From positions 372,001 to 436,000 of the forward strand of contig NZ_JBGKFB010000001.1 of the NCBI RefSeq assembly GCF_041333735.1: a stretch of 64,000 nucleotides of DNA. The letters run 5' to 3'. The translations under genes were made by a program, and so were the position numbers. Positions 9,834 to 18,085 of this stretch are shown here, one piece after another; position 1 is the stretch's first letter; each line of letters begins with the position of its first letter. This stretch comes from Veillonella sp. (GTDB taxonomy: Bacteria; Bacillota; Negativicutes; Veillonellales; Veillonellaceae). The notes beneath the pieces are model-generated. The model did no database searches, was not told the DNA's origin, and was given only the letters and a program-made list of their open reading frames with translations.

Positions 9834-9869
9834 CAGTATGTATACCAGTATGTATAACACGTATGTTTA
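9834..9869 (+). repeat. Three tandem 12-base repeats in the pepT leader
   Basis: Consecutive units CAGTATGTATAC, CAGTATGTATAA and CACGTATGTTTA, without gaps, 18 bases before the pepT ATG. The first two differ only at the last base. A similar CAGTATGTAATA occurs at 24449-24460 in the MerR/Dxs intergenic region. Function is unknown: an operator array or a leader RNA element are both possible. Confidence 0.75.
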
Positions 9870-9887
9870 CTTACGAGGAGGCTCATT

Positions 9888-11111
9888 ATGGAATCAATGG
9901 TCGAACGTTTTGTACGCTATACAAGCATAAATACACGGTCTAATGAGGAAAGTACTACAATTCCTAGTACTCAAACTCAAGTAGACTTTGCTACTAATGT
10001 GCTCGTACCTGATTTAAAAGCAATCGGTTTAGATGAAGTTATTTATAACCGTGAAAATGGTTTTGTCATCGGCACATTAAATGCTAATACAGATGAAAAA
10101 GCACCTGCTATAGGCTTCATTGCTCACATGGATACAGCAGACTACAACGCAGAAAATATTAAGCCTCGCATCGTTGAAAACTACGATGGCGGCGATATTT
10201 GCCTTAACGAAGAACATCAAATCTTCACACGTCGTGCAGATTTCCCTAATCTAAAAAATTACATTGGTAAATCCTTAGTTGTCACAGATGGTCTTACTCT
10301 CCTCGGCGGCGACGACAAGGCTGGTATCTGTGAAATTATGGAAGCCCTTGCGTACCTCGTAGCTCATCCAGAAATCAAGCACGGTAAAATCATGTGTGCT
10401 TTCGGTCCAGACGAAGAAATTGGCACTGGCGCCGATCACTTTGATGTCAAAGAATTCCCTGTTGATTTTGCCTATACAATTGATGGTGAAAGCCTCGGTC
10501 AACTTGAATACGAAACATTCAATGCTGCAGGCGGTACAGTGACCCTCAAAGGTGTATCTGTTCATACAGGCACTGCCAAAGGCATTATGATCAACTGTGC
10601 TAAATTAGCAATGCAATTCGATTCTCTATTACCAGGTGCTGCTGTTCCTGAACACACATGTGGTCGTCAAGGCTTCTTTATGCTTATGAGCATGGAAACA
10701 CAAGTAGATACTGGTAAAATGAACTATATCATCCGCGACCATGATAAAGAATTGTTCGAAGCGAAAAAAGCATTCTTCTTACAAGCCGGCCAAACATTAA
10801 ATGAAATCTACGGTCGCGAAGTATGTGAAGTATCTGTAAAGGATCAATATTACAACATGTACGATATCATTAAAGACAATATGGAATGCGTTAACGTAGC
10901 CAAAGCTGCTATGGAAAAAGCGGGCATCACGCCTATTTGTGACCCTATCCGTGGCGGTACAGACGGTTCTAAAATTTCCTTCATGGGCATCCCTACTCCT
11001 AATATTTTTACAGGCGTAGAAAACCTACATGGTCGTCATGAATTTGCATGTATTGACGACATGAAAAAAGCCGTAGAAGTGATCGTAAACATTGTTAATA
11101 TTGAAAAATAA
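9888..11111 (+). CDS. pepT: Peptidase T (tripeptide aminopeptidase)
   Basis: 407-residue cytoplasmic M20B metallopeptidase that removes the N-terminal residue of tripeptides. Visible di-zinc site motifs: GFIAHMDTAD (first His/Asp), GGDDKAG (bridging Asp), GPDEEIGTGA (catalytic Glu-Glu) and a late His in HGRHEF. The dimerisation insert lies between. Length matches the family (about 405-410). The ATG has GAGGAGG at ideal spacing. It is monocistronic, divergent from the OPT peptide transporter, which suggests joint use of imported peptides. The 36-base tandem repeat just upstream hints at specific control. Confidence 0.96.
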   Translation: MESMVERFVRYTSINTRSNEESTTIPSTQTQVDFATNVLVPDLKAIGLDEVIYNRENGFVIGTLNANTDEKAPAIGFIAHMDTADYNAENIKPRIVENYDGGDICLNEEHQIFTRRADFPNLKNYIGKSLVVTDGLTLLGGDDKAGICEIMEALAYLVAHPEIKHGKIMCAFGPDEEIGTGADHFDVKEFPVDFAYTIDGESLGQLEYETFNAAGGTVTLKGVSVHTGTAKGIMINCAKLAMQFDSLLPGAAVPEHTCGRQGFFMLMSMETQVDTGKMNYIIRDHDKELFEAKKAFFLQAGQTLNEIYGREVCEVSVKDQYYNMYDIIKDNMECVNVAKAAMEKAGITPICDPIRGGTDGSKISFMGIPTPNIFTGVENLHGRHEFACIDDMKKAVEVIVNIVNIEK

Positions 11112-11220
11112 TAGCTTATGATATAACTACTCATGCATCTATACTATTAGATGGTATTTGAACGGTATTTAACTACAAAACTAGCATTCTAGAACATGGA
11201 ATACTAAACACCTTAACCAT

Positions 11221-11258
11221 AAAAAAGGACTATACGAAATCATTCGTATAGTCCTTTT
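11221..11258 (+). terminator. Terminator after pepT (bidirectional)
   Basis: Stem AAAGGACTATACGAA/TTCGTATAGTCCTTT flanked by A-run and T-run. It can also serve the convergent MFS gene. Confidence 0.85.
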
Positions 11259-11337
11259 ATTTAGTTAGAGAAATCTATGAAGTTATAAAATCTATGAACT
11301 AGATTAACTCTATTCATCAGCACTAGTAGATTATATT

Positions 11338-12588
11338 CTACGCAAGTTTACCATTGCGTTTACGATTTCTAATTTGTTCTTCTTCAGCACGAGCTTTCAA
11401 AGAAAGATCTTTTTCAGTACCTACATAACGACCATATAAGAAATAGTACGCAACGAAGGCAAGAAGTGCTACTACAACAGTAACATGGAACATGCTTGTA
11501 TAACCCACTACCTCTTTAATGGCACCTAAGATGTATGGACCAAAACCTAACCCCATATCTAAGGCAATAAAGTATGTGGATGTGGCAACACCAATACGGT
11601 GAACCGGCACAATTTTAACAGTTACGGCTTGACCGTTTGACATAAATGTACCATAACCAAGGCCAACAAACACAGCGGATAAGAGTATTAACCATGTAGA
11701 GTGAGCGATGGATAATAAGAAAATACCAAGCGCTAAAGATATGAAGCAAGGGTAAAGAACAAAGTTTTCCCCTTTCATATCAAACACAATACCAAGTAAT
11801 GGTCTTGTTATAGTAATAACTACAGCATACACAACGAAGAAGAATGTGCCTGCTAAGATAAGATTTAAATCTTTTGTATAGGCTGCCATAAAACCGATAA
11901 CACCAGAGTATGCAAAGCCTACTAGTACAGAAACAAGACTAATAGAGTTCATACGTGGTTCAATATAATCGGAAATTCTAATGCCCTTACGTTCTTCAGA
12001 TTCAATATCGAGCTTAGGTTCCTCAAACTTCATAAGAACAGAACCAATACCACAAAGGATGATAAGAGCAACACAGAATGCGATGATAAAGTCATAACCA
12101 AGGCTATGTAGCATTAAAATCCCCAAGAATGGGCCTACTGCAGCAGCAAGAGATGTAGATAAGCCATAGTAGTTAATCCCTTCACCACGGCGTGACATTG
12201 GAATAATAGCCGCTACGATCGTACTTGTAGCAGTCGATGTAATACCGTACGCAAAACCATTTAAGAAACGAACACTATCAAGCATCAATAAATTAGGTGT
12301 ATAGAAATACATGGCTGTTGAAATTAAGTAAATCAACAAACCTAGGTATAGCATCTTACGACAGCCTAAGATGCTGATAAACCGTCCTGCTAACAACCGA
12401 GCAACAACGGTACCAATAATATAAATACCAACGGCCAAGCCAGCTTGACTTGCTGTAGCATGAAGATTATCCTTTGCTACTACCGCAATAATAACGATTA
12501 ATAAGTAATAAATCAAAAATACTAAGAAATTAATCAAAGTATCAAGGACAAAGGATCTTGTCCATAAGGCCTCTTTAGCCTTATCCAT
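11338..12588 (-). CDS. Major facilitator superfamily transporter
   Basis: 416-residue inner-membrane protein with 12 predicted hydrophobic helices in two halves of six. It has the MFS loop 2-3 signature in the form GRFISILGCRKML. Its nearest class is the drug/metabolite-efflux-like MFS seen in Firmicutes. The C-terminus is a short basic cytoplasmic tail. TGGAG precedes the ATG. It is a single gene, not in an evident operon, and nothing nearby points to a substrate. I cannot distinguish drug efflux from metabolite exchange. Confidence 0.85.
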   Translation of the reverse strand: MDKAKEALWTRSFVLDTLINFLVFLIYYLLIVIIAVVAKDNLHATASQAGLAVGIYIIGTVVARLLAGRFISILGCRKMLYLGLLIYLISTAMYFYTPNLLMLDSVRFLNGFAYGITSTATSTIVAAIIPMSRRGEGINYYGLSTSLAAAVGPFLGILMLHSLGYDFIIAFCVALIILCGIGSVLMKFEEPKLDIESEERKGIRISDYIEPRMNSISLVSVLVGFAYSGVIGFMAAYTKDLNLILAGTFFFVVYAVVITITRPLLGIVFDMKGENFVLYPCFISLALGIFLLSIAHSTWLILLSAVFVGLGYGTFMSNGQAVTVKIVPVHRIGVATSTYFIALDMGLGFGPYILGAIKEVVGYTSMFHVTVVVALLAFVAYYFLYGRYVGTEKDLSLKARAEEEQIRNRKRNGKLA

Positions 12589-12777
12589 AATATCAACTCC
12601 ATTTTCTTAAACTATTGTCAACCATTTGCAACAACGCTTAATTATAAACCTCTCACTCTAAAAATCAAGAATTAAAATGTTATATATCTCATTACTTTTA
12701 TTTATAATAAGATACATATAATCAATTATAATATAGATATTTCTATTCTAATAATTCACATTAATTTTTGATAATAA
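12589..12777. other. Intergenic spacer upstream of the MFS gene
   Basis: Strongly A+T-rich sequence with no recognisable gene or RNA. It must hold the MFS promoter on the minus strand, but I see no convincing -35/-10 pair. Confidence 0.5.
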
Positions 12778-12838
12778 AACACCTTTGATCGTTTATATTG
12801 TATCCCCGAAGATACGATATAACATCAAAGGTGTTATT
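12778..12838 (-). terminator. Long-stem terminator of the glycosylase-like gene
   Basis: Extended hairpin: AACACCTTTGAT pairs with ATCAAAGGTGTT, and inside it GTTTATATTGTATC pairs imperfectly with GATACGATATAAC. It sits about 70 bases beyond the stop of the gene at 12907. Confidence 0.65.
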
Positions 12839-12906
12839 TATAACTATTTAGTTAATGACTTTTCTATATAGCAGGTATATCTATATGCTCTACATATCTA
12901 TACAGA

Positions 12907-13500
12907 TTACTTTGTCTGTAATCCACAAGCCTTAAAGAAGTTTTTATAGGCTTCAGCCTTTTTAGCAAGGCTCAACGGATACGCACGAGATGTAGATGGC
13001 AATCGTGTTAACGTCAATTCGCGACCGTTAAACACAAAGGGAATTGTCTCCCCTGTTTTAGGTAATTTAACCTTTTCTGGTAAAAGACTCAACAAAATTT
13101 CCGTCGCCTTACCACCTGTGGTACCAATATGTTTACAGTCTGGAATTTGTTCCAACACTTCTGCCAATGGTACAGGTTCAACCACCTTGAGAAATGCATC
13201 TGATGCATTCCCCTTTTCGCGTATAGCTTTTAATACAGTAGGACAAGAAGCAATCCCCGCTTCAGATAAGAACGCTTTAATCTTATCCGCATCAAAGGCT
13301 TTTTCCTCCCCTTTTCTAAAGTGTTCCTTATCATCAAAGAATACTAAGCCATATACGCGCCACATGTCATTTTGAAAGTTAGGATAATGAAATTCCATAG
13401 ATCGCTTTTCGGAAGTTGGTGGGAATGTCCCCATCATCATTACCGTCGTATTCTTTGGTAAGAACGGTGGAAATGGTCTCGTTTCAATTGTTTCTGCCAC
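12907..13500 (-). CDS. Uracil-DNA glycosylase superfamily protein
   Basis: 197-residue soluble protein with the UDG-fold pattern: an N-terminal motif VMMMGTFPP in the position of the water-activating loop, HIGTTGGKA in the central strand-loop, and a C-terminal LPSTSRAYPLS resembling the leucine-loop LPSxS motif of MUG/TDG-like enzymes. By family it should excise uracil or a related mismatched base from DNA. The start is GTG with AGGGG 10 bases upstream; an alternative start is not evident. It is monocistronic. The sequence is divergent from classical Ung, so the base specificity is open. Confidence 0.75.
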   Translation of the reverse strand: MAETIETRPFPPFLPKNTTVMMMGTFPPTSEKRSMEFHYPNFQNDMWRVYGLVFFDDKEHFRKGEEKAFDADKIKAFLSEAGIASCPTVLKAIREKGNASDAFLKVVEPVPLAEVLEQIPDCKHIGTTGGKATEILLSLLPEKVKLPKTGETIPFVFNGRELTLTRLPSTSRAYPLSLAKKAEAYKNFFKACGLQTK

Positions 13501-13647
13501 AGAGCATCAACCCCTTTCACAATCTAGTATGAACTCAACTTTCAGCATAATATATGAACTATATCACAAAACTAAATTCTATTAGATACTAGGTAAAACA
13601 CTAAAAATATTAATAAAACGATAAAGAAATAAGTAAACTACTAGTCC

Positions 13648-14586
13648 TTATTGACCGATTGGTTGAGATACTAATGTATTAATATGATCAAAGCCTACTG
13701 GTGTAGGAGATACGAGATACAAGCATACAACAGCAGCTACAGCAAAGCCAATCGCTAAGTAGGAGAAGCTGCCATGACGTGGAAACTCATACATACCAAA
13801 GAGACGAATGCCAATAGCAGCACCAATAGCGGTAATTAAAGATGGTATGGAGAAGATATTGTAAACACCAAATACCACCATAAGACCAGCGTATCCACCT
13901 ACTACTGTAATCATTGGTAACATACGGTCCATTGGATTAGGAATGGAACGTGTAAGCGCTGCTGGATAATAAGAGGCTTCTACACCAAACATACCCAAGA
14001 ACAAGTTGAAGTCAGCCCAAATTGTTTCCCATGCACCTCTAAAGGCATCTCGATGATTGCCTACGTACCAAGCAAAGCCTGTAATAATTAAGATGGCTAA
14101 ACCAGCACAGATGAAATAGTATTCACTAGGAATTTTAGGGCCCGCATAAGCACCTACAGCAGTTACAACAGCACTTAAAATGGATGTAACAATAACGCGA
14201 TGCAAGCGAGGTCGCTTATTTTCAGGAATGCGTTTGTATACAGTAGCTAACAATTCTAGAACAAAGCAGGCCATAAAGATGGCAATCCCTGCAGCTGGCG
14301 CAAAGAACGCAGCAACTAAACTCAAAATAAATGGAATACATAGACGCCATTTAGGGAATAATACAAGATCTTTATAGTCTAAACGAACATCTTGTGTTTC
14401 CATTGTAAAGTTGTTGTACACCACAAATAGCAGCATAAAGGCAATAACATCAATCGCGTTAGCGCCCCAAATCAATAGCGTTGGTACGATAATCATCGAC
14501 AAGGCTACCCCAGATACACGGGACAAACCAGCGGCCGCTATGCCAAGTAAGAAAAACGGTATTAAAGCAGATATAATTTCAAGCAT
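13648..14586 (-). CDS. TauE/SafE-like multi-spanning membrane protein
   Basis: 312-residue inner-membrane protein with about 8-9 hydrophobic segments. It begins with a short GIAAAGLSRVSG motif after the first helix, as in the TauE/SafE (TSUP) family of anion or organosulfonate exporters. A mid-protein polar stretch (near residue 185) and GVEASYYPAALTRSIPNP separate the two halves. GGGAGG lies before the ATG. The gene for a five-fold HTH protein lies just 54 bases away upstream on the same strand (stop 14641, this start 14586), so they may be co-transcribed. The transporter family assignment is moderate and the substrate is unknown. Confidence 0.6.
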   Translation of the reverse strand: MLEIISALIPFFLLGIAAAGLSRVSGVALSMIIVPTLLIWGANAIDVIAFMLLFVVYNNFTMETQDVRLDYKDLVLFPKWRLCIPFILSLVAAFFAPAAGIAIFMACFVLELLATVYKRIPENKRPRLHRVIVTSILSAVVTAVGAYAGPKIPSEYYFICAGLAILIITGFAWYVGNHRDAFRGAWETIWADFNLFLGMFGVEASYYPAALTRSIPNPMDRMLPMITVVGGYAGLMVVFGVYNIFSIPSLITAIGAAIGIRLFGMYEFPRHGSFSYLAIGFAVAAVVCLYLVSPTPVGFDHINTLVSQPIGQ

Positions 14587-14640
14587 AATATTCCTCCCAT
14601 CATTGTATAAATTTAAGTATATAGTATCTACCTCACTACA

Positions 14641-15372
14641 TCAAGGAGAGATATATTTTTTCGTAGCTAGCCGCTTTCGTACGGCAGAAGCAGAGCACCC
14701 CATCATCTGTGCAATTTTAGCAACACCATACCCTTGAGCACGTAAGTTTTTTATTCTATTTTCGTCTAATTCTAATATATTTGAACGAATTTCTATACCT
14801 TGCTCCCGTAAATACATAGCCACCATGCACCCTCGTATACCGTAAGCTAAACCTATATCATCTGTACTCATATGATGATGAATATACAAGTAAGTCATCT
14901 CGTCCACCTTTCGAGATGCTTTTGCTTTAAGCGTTGTGCACATTCCCATATGACGCAACACATGATGTACTTTCCATCGGGATATGCCATACATACGTGC
15001 AATAGAGTCTGACGTATTTCCACTTTTATAGGCCCTACAGATACGTACCGGATCAATAGCTACATTCTTAGTCGAACGCTGACATGCCAATCCGTATTCT
15101 TTCAACCGACTTGCCATCGTCGTAATCGATACATCATAACGCTTCGCTAAAGAATGTAATGACCACTTACCTGACTCATATAGAGCTTGTACATGAACCA
15201 TATTTATATCCTTCTTCAACGGTCTTCGCTCAATATCATATGCCTTCATACGCCGCATAATAGTATCTACACTACACTGGAAATACTCTGCCACCTCACG
15301 AACACTCCACTGTTTCTCTACATATAATTGTTCCAGCAACTGTTTAGGTATAACGCGCACATTACGATACAT
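14641..15372 (-). CDS. Protein of five tandem helix-turn-helix modules
   Basis: 243 residues built almost entirely from five homologous units of about 41-45 residues: roughly 9-49, 58-98, 107-148, 156-196 and 203-241. Each has the HTH pattern: a first helix (LLEQLYVEKQWS, VQALYESGKWS, ICRAYKSGNTS and so on), an xxIAxxYxIS-type turn, then a recognition helix ending in RxxxYGI-like residues. The best HTH patterns are modules 1, 2 and 5 (VREVAEYFQCS, LHSLAKRYDVS, VAKIAQMMGCS). It is Lys/Arg-rich with no ligand or catalytic domain. AAGGTGA precedes the ATG. Probably a DNA-binding protein reading an extended site; targets unknown. The TauE-like gene follows 54 bases downstream. Confidence 0.75.
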   Translation of the reverse strand: MYRNVRVIPKQLLEQLYVEKQWSVREVAEYFQCSVDTIMRRMKAYDIERRPLKKDINMVHVQALYESGKWSLHSLAKRYDVSITTMASRLKEYGLACQRSTKNVAIDPVRICRAYKSGNTSDSIARMYGISRWKVHHVLRHMGMCTTLKAKASRKVDEMTYLYIHHHMSTDDIGLAYGIRGCMVAMYLREQGIEIRSNILELDENRIKNLRAQGYGVAKIAQMMGCSASAVRKRLATKKYISP

Positions 15373-15445
15373 ACTATCACCTTTCCTTGTAGACGAACTC
15401 CTTTCCCTATTATTGTGAAAGTTCCATCAAAAAAAGACAATAAAA

Positions 15446-15490
15446 AAGAGGTTCCTAATAGTCACATAGGTGACCAATAGGAACCTCTTT
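15446..15490 (-). terminator. Hairpin terminator containing a dispersed palindromic element
   Basis: Outer 12-base stem AAGAGGTTCCTA/TAGGAACCTCTT, a 3-base symmetric internal loop, inner stem GTCAC/GTGAC and an ATAG tetraloop. On the minus strand it runs into TTTTTT, so it can end transcription from the floA cluster. The core TAGTCACATAGGTGA (15459-15473) recurs in inverted orientation at 38521-38535. Confidence 0.75.
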
Positions 15491-15658
15491 CCATATGTAA
15501 TTATATGCACCACATAGGATATGTGCCGTTATAATTGCTATACAACATCTATCCGCAAATAACGATGGTCATGGATCATCAATAATCCAGTAGACGTTAT
15601 GACCAATATTTGATAGCCATATTTTCTAATGGCTAATAAACGTATTGGCTAACCCAAC
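15491..15658. other. Structured spacer downstream of the floA cluster
   Basis: No gene. Two further inverted repeats are visible: TGGTCAT near 15568 with ATGACCA near 15600 (inner GGAT/ATCC), and TAGCCAT/ATGGCTA at about 15614-15635. They lie in the 3' untranslated part of the floA transcript, before the terminator. Confidence 0.5.
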
Positions 15659-16414
15659 TTAGCGATATCTGCGTTCAAGAGCCTTAGGCTTACTCAAGAT
15701 GATAGACCATTTCATGCCTTCTTTTAGAGCATGATTTGATATACGTTTATGACTTGATGTATGAGCACTCGTGGAAGTGATTGGCGAAGTCGTTACCACA
15801 TTCGTATCAAGGAGTACCTTTCCTTCTTTAGAAGCCTTATCTCGCTTGAATTCGGCCAATCGCTCACTTAAGGTTGGACCTGTAACAGACTCTCTACTTA
15901 AACGAGTTGTACTCGTATTAAAGCCAGTTGATTTACTTGAAGTTTTCTTAGATGAAACATGAGTACCTTGTTGCGTTGTAGACGCTTCATCGTAATGATG
16001 CTCGGAAGCTAAAACTGTTTGAGCTTTATCATTATTTTGATGCTCTTCAACATGTTTTTCAGATGTCTCCGAATCATCATATTGAAACAGTCTTCCCCCC
16101 TTCGGTCTTAAGGGAGCCTCAGGATGCTGATTTTCAATCGGTCTATTTTTAAATATTTCTCGATAGAAATCATCATCATACAACAAGTCCTCAGGCGAAG
16201 GTTCTACAGGCTTTTTCTCTATGGAGATACCATATTCACGCTCCATATCCTCCCAAGTCTGGCCAGAACTCGAACTTTCATAGTTATCATAGTCATCAGA
16301 CTCTTCTGTATTTTTGCTTTTTATAATAGAAAAAGCAATATACGCGATGATACCTAGAACAAATATAGGGTTATGCGAAAAGATGGATAGCACAGAAGAC
16401 AAAATAGAGTCCAT
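15659..16414 (-). CDS. Membrane-anchored, largely disordered protein next to floA
   Basis: 251 residues with one hydrophobic N-terminal helix (about 14-30, HNPIFVLGIIAYIAFSII). A long, charged Ser/Thr/Glu-rich linker of low complexity follows. It ends in a compact positively charged tail, LKEGMKWSIILSKPKALERR, that looks like a conserved short functional motif. Not recognised as a named family. It is the last gene of nfeD-floA-this (8 bases after floA), so it may act with the FloA membrane microdomain scaffold. The role of the tail as an interaction motif is my inference. Confidence 0.7.
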   Translation of the reverse strand: MDSILSSVLSIFSHNPIFVLGIIAYIAFSIIKSKNTEESDDYDNYESSSSGQTWEDMEREYGISIEKKPVEPSPEDLLYDDDFYREIFKNRPIENQHPEAPLRPKGGRLFQYDDSETSEKHVEEHQNNDKAQTVLASEHHYDEASTTQQGTHVSSKKTSSKSTGFNTSTTRLSRESVTGPTLSERLAEFKRDKASKEGKVLLDTNVVTTSPITSTSAHTSSHKRISNHALKEGMKWSIILSKPKALERRYR

Positions 16415-16422
16415 AGCTACTC

Positions 16423-17379
16423 CTATTCACTATCTGCTAAGTTTTCACGCATTTTAGTGTCTGCAATAATATTATTCATATTGTAGTAATCCATAACGCC
16501 AAGATTACCATTTCTGAAAGCTTCTGCCAATGCTTTAGGTACTTCAGCTTGCGCTTCCACAACCTTAGCTTGCATGTCTTGTGTTTTAGCACGCATTTCT
16601 TGTTCAGTTGCAACAGCCATAGCACGGCGTTCTTCGGCGCGAGCTTGCGCGATTTTCTTATCCGCTTCCGCTTGGTCAGTTTGCAATTGAGCACCGATGT
16701 TACGTCCTACGTCTACGTCCGCAATATCGATGGACAAGATTTCAAATGCAGTACCCGCATCAAGGCCTTTACCCAATACAGTACGGGAGATGTGGTCTGG
16801 ATTTTCCAATACATCTGTATGCTCTTCAGAGGAACCTACAGTTGTTACGATACCTTCACCAACACGGGCGATAATCGTAGCTTCACCAGCACCACCAACG
16901 AGGCGATCAATATTAGCACGTACAGTTACACGAGCACGAACCTTGAGTTCGATACCATTTTTTGCTACTGCAGAGATAATTGGTGTTTCAATAACCTTAG
17001 GATTAACGGACATTTGAACCGCTTCCAAAACATCACGACCTGCAAGGTCGATAGCTGCAGAACGTTCGAATGTCAAAGGAATAGATGCACGTTCAGCGGC
17101 GATCAAAGCATCTACAACGCGGTCAACGTCACCACCTGCAAGGTAATGCGCTTCAAGCTGATTTACATTAACATCAAGACCTGCTTTATTAGCTTTAATC
17201 AAAGGCATTACGATTTGGGATGGATTTACACGACGCAAGCGCATGCCTACGAGTGTAAAGATTCCAACATTAACGCCTGCTGCAAGAGCAGATACCCAAA
17301 GGCCTAATGGCACAACATACAAGAACACCATAATCCCAATCAGTAGAATGGGAATCAAGATTAAAATACCTACATCCAT
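16423..17379 (-). CDS. floA: Flotillin-like protein FloA
   Basis: 318-residue membrane scaffold protein of bacterial functional membrane microdomains. One N-terminal hydrophobic hairpin region (about 1-45) is followed by the SPFH-like domain and an Ala/Glu-rich coiled coil (roughly 230-290: QARAEERRAMAVATEQ). Length and the VNPSQIVMPLIKANKAG motif match the FloA/YqfA family. The frame is open 12 bases further to an ATG at 17391, but TGGAGG lies across that codon and sits 5 bases before the ATG at 17379, which I therefore take as the start. The gene lies 36 bases after nfeD, the usual arrangement. Confidence 0.96.
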   Translation of the reverse strand: MDVGILILIPILLIGIMVFLYVVPLGLWVSALAAGVNVGIFTLVGMRLRRVNPSQIVMPLIKANKAGLDVNVNQLEAHYLAGGDVDRVVDALIAAERASIPLTFERSAAIDLAGRDVLEAVQMSVNPKVIETPIISAVAKNGIELKVRARVTVRANIDRLVGGAGEATIIARVGEGIVTTVGSSEEHTDVLENPDHISRTVLGKGLDAGTAFEILSIDIADVDVGRNIGAQLQTDQAEADKKIAQARAEERRAMAVATEQEMRAKTQDMQAKVVEAQAEVPKALAEAFRNGNLGVMDYYNMNNIIADTKMRENLADSE

Positions 17380-17415
17380 AATAACCTCCATTATATACGA
17401 CGATGTGGTGAAAGC

Positions 17416-17880
17416 TTAATCACGCTTTCTAACAATATTGCGGCCGCCCACAACACGAAGCACCACAATAGGTGAACCGGCATCGATGAAGTCCCCTTCG
17501 GTCACAACATCCACCAAATTACCATCAATTTTAGCAATACCTGCAGGGCGTAGTGTAGTATGAGCTACGCCTTCTTTACCGACTAAGTCATCTAATACAT
17601 CATTAGATACATAGCCAGCTTTTGTCGTAGATCGTTGCCCTAAGGTAAACAATTTGCCTATCCAAGTCTTTTCAAAGTGATTAAAGAACACGATGATAAG
17701 GACAATTAATAAGGCTGTTAATCCTAGTACAGCATATAGCGCCACCGTACCTTCTCCAAGGGCTACATACACACCCCAAAGGAATATACAATAACCGATG
17801 AGGCCCAAAATACCGCCTGGAACAACGAGTTCTACAGCCATTAGGGCAATCCCTATAGCCATCCAAATTAAAAACTCCAT
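17416..17880 (-). CDS. NfeD family protein (short form)
   Basis: 154-residue inner-membrane protein with an N-terminal block of three to four hydrophobic helices (about 1-70) and a C-terminal soluble OB-fold domain (about 95-150, GKEGVAHTTLRPAGIAKIDG and VVTEGDFIDAG). This is the short NfeD form lacking the ClpP-like protease domain. It lies directly upstream of floA in the same transcript; NfeD and flotillin pairs are conserved and thought to cooperate in membrane-domain organisation. It is the first gene of the three-gene cluster. Confidence 0.9.
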   Translation of the reverse strand: MEFLIWMAIGIALMAVELVVPGGILGLIGYCIFLWGVYVALGEGTVALYAVLGLTALLIVLIIVFFNHFEKTWIGKLFTLGQRSTTKAGYVSNDVLDDLVGKEGVAHTTLRPAGIAKIDGNLVDVVTEGDFIDAGSPIVVLRVVGGRNIVRKRD

Positions 17881-17962
17881 AGGCCCTCCTCTCTATAATT
17901 AATTTTATACAACTTATATACTCATTATACAATATAAAGAATAAATTATAAAGAAAAACAAA

Positions 17963-18003
17963 AACGACTACTTTCACAGGTTATACCTGATTCAGCAGTC
18001 GTT
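17963..18003 (-). terminator. Terminator of uracil permease gene
   Basis: AACGACT/AGTCGTT outer stem with inner CAGGT/ACCTG, followed on the minus strand by TTTTTG, about 80 bases past the permease stop. Confidence 0.7.
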
Positions 18004-18085
18004 ATGTATAGAGTATATTATTTTTAAAAATTACGTTGTTAGGTATCTTCTTAAGATTCTATTTCAACATTAGGCTTGAACAAAA

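Noticed and set aside
16549..17307. Long open frame (252 codons) on the plus strand opposite floA
   Set aside because: It is antisense to a well-conserved gene, has no Shine-Dalgarno, and its composition (many Cys, Tyr, Asn) is that of a shadow frame.
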